Assembly (NCBI RefSeq): GCF_021922985.1
Contig: NZ_CP040788.1
Coordinates: 992,001-1,056,000, forward strand
Source of the DNA: Clavibacter michiganensis subsp. tessellarius
GTDB taxonomy: Bacteria; Actinomycetota; Actinomycetes; Actinomycetales; Microbacteriaceae
Length of the DNA stretch: 64,000 nt
Direction of reading: 5' to 3'
This document shows positions 62,425 to 64,000 of the stretch, in pieces (positions within the stretch are counted from its first letter, which is position 1; every line of letters begins with the position of its first letter). Both the position numbers and the translations under genes were made by a program. The notes under the pieces are model-generated. The model made no database searches. It was not told where the DNA came from and saw nothing but the letters and a program-made list of their open reading frames with translations.

Positions 62425-63639
62425 TCAGCCGAGCAGCTGCGCGGGGTTGCCCAGGCGCCACCATCCGTCGGGGCCCGGGATCGCGCGGTCGAGCGCGAGA
62501 GGCACCTCCACGCTCTGCGCGCCGGCGGTGACGGTCGCCGTGCCCACCGCATCGCCCGCCGCGGCCTCTCCCGCCCCGCGCGCGTCGACGGTCGTGGTCA
62601 CGGGCGTGTCCCCCCACACCAGGAGCGATTCGTCCTCGGTGGCGACGGCCTGCGCCGTGGCGCCCCACGCGGTCGCGTAGTCGGCGAACGGCTCCCCCGC
62701 GGTGGCGACCCGCACCACGTGCAGGTTCGCGGTCACGGTGGGCAGGAGCGCCACCACCTGGCGGGCGAGCTCCGCGTGGTCGCGGGCGCCGAGGGTGATC
62801 CCGACGAGCGTCACGTCGCGGTCGCCCACCTTGGTGTCCACCGCCCAGAGCAGGCACTTGCCCGCCTGCTCGAGCGTGCCCGTCTTGATCCCGCGGAAGC
62901 CCGGCACCGCGGCCAGCATGTTGCGGTTCTGGATGGTCCCGACGCCGGGGAGGTCCGCGCTCCGCTGGTCGACGATGCCCGAGAGCACGGGGTCGGCGAG
63001 CGCCATCTCGCCGATGCGCACGAGGTCCGCGGTCGTGCTCACGGTCTCGGGCGAGAGCCCCATGGCGTCGGCCACGTGCGTGCCGGTCAGCCCGTGCTCC
63101 GCGAGCCAGGCGTTCGCCGCGGCGACGAACGCGTCGTTGGATCCATACGCCCACACCCCGAGCGCCGCGGCGTAGTTGTTGGCGCTCGCGAGCAGCGCGC
63201 CCTCGAGGAGGTCCCGCTGGGCGAGGCTCGTGCCCGGCACGGCCGGCTCGACGATGCCGTCCTGCTGGAGGATCTGCCCGCGCAGCGCCTCGTCCTCCGC
63301 CGTGAAGGTCACCTGCGGCCCCTCCTCGCCGGGCGCGAGCGGCTTGGCCTGCAGCACCACGAGGGCGGTGACGATCTTGGTGATGCTCGCCATCGGGCGC
63401 GGCGTGGGCGTCGCGTCGTCCGTCGCGAGGACCCCGTCGAAGCCGACGGCGCCCACCGCGGAGACGCCCGCGCCCGGCCAGGCCTCGGGCGTGAGGACGT
63501 TGACGACCGGATCGGGCGCGTCGACCTGCGCGACCGCCGGGGGCGGATCCGCGGTCAGCGTGACCGGGACGTAGACGCCGCCCGAGACGAGGAGCGCGGC
63601 CGCGACCCCGGTGAGGGCGATGCGCCGGGCGCGGCTCAC
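62425..63639 (-). CDS. D-alanyl-D-alanine carboxypeptidase (penicillin-binding protein)
   Basis: A 404-residue exported class C-type low-mass PBP. An N-terminal membrane anchor (IALTGVAAALLVSGG) is followed by the serine-peptidase domain: SITK at 85-88 with Ser85 and Lys88, SAN at 152-154 and KTG at 252-254. It trims pentapeptide side chains of peptidoglycan. The GTG at 63639 overlaps the stop of the methyltransferase gene by 4 nt (GTGA). Confidence 0.92.
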   Translation of the reverse strand: MSRARRIALTGVAAALLVSGGVYVPVTLTADPPPAVAQVDAPDPVVNVLTPEAWPGAGVSAVGAVGFDGVLATDDATPTPRPMASITKIVTALVVLQAKPLAPGEEGPQVTFTAEDEALRGQILQQDGIVEPAVPGTSLAQRDLLEGALLASANNYAAALGVWAYGSNDAFVAAANAWLAEHGLTGTHVADAMGLSPETVSTTADLVRIGEMALADPVLSGIVDQRSADLPGVGTIQNRNMLAAVPGFRGIKTGTLEQAGKCLLWAVDTKVGDRDVTLVGITLGARDHAELARQVVALLPTVTANLHVVRVATAGEPFADYATAWGATAQAVATEDESLLVWGDTPVTTTVDARGAGEAAAGDAVGTATVTAGAQSVEVPLALDRAIPGPDGWWRLGNPAQLLG

Positions 63640-64000
63640 GCGGGCACCCGGAGCGCGTAGAGCGCGACGGCGCTCGCGGCGGCGACGTTGAGCGAGTCCA
63701 CGCCGTGCAGCATCGGGATGACGACCGTCGAGTCGGCGTGGCGGAGCGCGGCGCGGCTGAGGCCGTCGCCCTCGGTGCCGAGGACGAGCGCGATCCGCTC
63801 CGGCGGATCCGCCGCGAAGGCGTCGAGCGTCACGGCGTCGTCCTCCAGGGCGAGCGCGGCGAGGTGGAAGCCGGCCTCGTGCAGGAGCGTCACGGCCTCC
63901 GGCCACTCGGGCAGGCGGGTCCACGGCACCTGCAGCACGGTGCCCATGCTGACCCGGACGCTCCGGCGGTAGAGCGGGTCGGCGCAGCGCGGGGTGATGA
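63636..64000 (-). CDS. SpoU/TrmH-family RNA methyltransferase, 5' end outside the window
   Basis: The visible 121 residues are the C-terminal SPOUT domain: DPLYRRSVRVSMG, VLGTEGDGLS and VVIPMLHGVDSLNVAAA are the three SpoU motifs that form the knotted SAM site. The frame stays open to the last base of the window, so the N-terminus is missing. Transfers a methyl group to ribose 2'-OH of rRNA or tRNA; target unknown. Coupled to the carboxypeptidase gene. Confidence 0.92.
   Translation of the reverse strand, partial: ITPRCADPLYRRSVRVSMGTVLQVPWTRLPEWPEAVTLLHEAGFHLAALALEDDAVTLDAFAADPPERIALVLGTEGDGLSRAALRHADSTVVIPMLHGVDSLNVAAASAVALYALRVPA

Overview
The window is chromosomal DNA of a very high-GC actinobacterium. 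Mycothiol synthesis (MshC), RbpA, the PafB/PafC WYL regulators, a Ski2-type HelY helicase, frequent GTG starts and TANNNT -10 boxes close to start codons all fit Actinobacteria. The gene order points to Microbacteriaceae, and Clavibacter is my best guess from overall gene content; this is inference, as no rRNA gene is present.

Layout. 1-4.6 kb holds the end of an ABC exporter, an OhrR-like MarR regulator with the decayed remains of an alpha/beta-hydrolase gene beside it, a small zinc-ribbon protein, a DUF2834 membrane protein and a MerR regulator. 5.0-26.6 kb is the centrepiece: nine tightly packed plus-strand genes forming a complete polyunsaturated-fatty-acid (Pfa)-type iterative lipid synthase. 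They are a discrete acyl carrier protein, a thioesterase, a 2108-residue PfaA-type protein (KS-AT-ACP-KR-DH), a 2318-residue fusion of PfaB and PfaC functions (KS-CLF-AT-DH-DH), a PfaD-type enoyl reductase, two long unusual acyl-CoA-dehydrogenase homologues, an Sfp-type phosphopantetheinyl transferase (the PfaE role) and a COG2907-type FAD oxidoreductase. Six consecutive junctions overlap by 4-10 nt, so most of it must be one operon. I infer a secondary lipid or polyene fatty acid built by PfaA, PfaBC and PfaD, possibly modified by the flavoproteins and released by the thioesterase; the product cannot be read from sequence. 26.7-29.4 kb, convergent with it, is a TetR-DHA2 exporter-small monooxygenase-fold cassette with a nested palindromic operator.

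29.5-64 kb is mostly core genome: Nudix and S9 peptidase, an SDR, a GDPD phosphodiesterase, rbpA, then a long minus-strand cluster (FKBP lipoprotein, pafB, pafC, tatA, tatC, helY, lnt), trmI and a HAD phosphatase, a PAC2 protein, mshC-uppP-M20 peptidase, tRNA-Leu(GAG) with a strong terminator, corA, an epimerase-like protein, a membrane J-domain protein, a four-gene osmoprotectant ABC system, a minisatellite made from the 3' end of a helicase gene, an acyl-CoA dehydrogenase, a VOC protein, an SGNH hydrolase, a D,D-carboxypeptidase and a truncated SpoU methyltransferase.

Most regulatory calls below (-10 boxes, palindromes) are read by eye from short motifs and are inferential. The large domain assignments in the Pfa cluster rest on clear catalytic motifs. 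I saw no CRISPR array, insertion sequence, prophage or rRNA.
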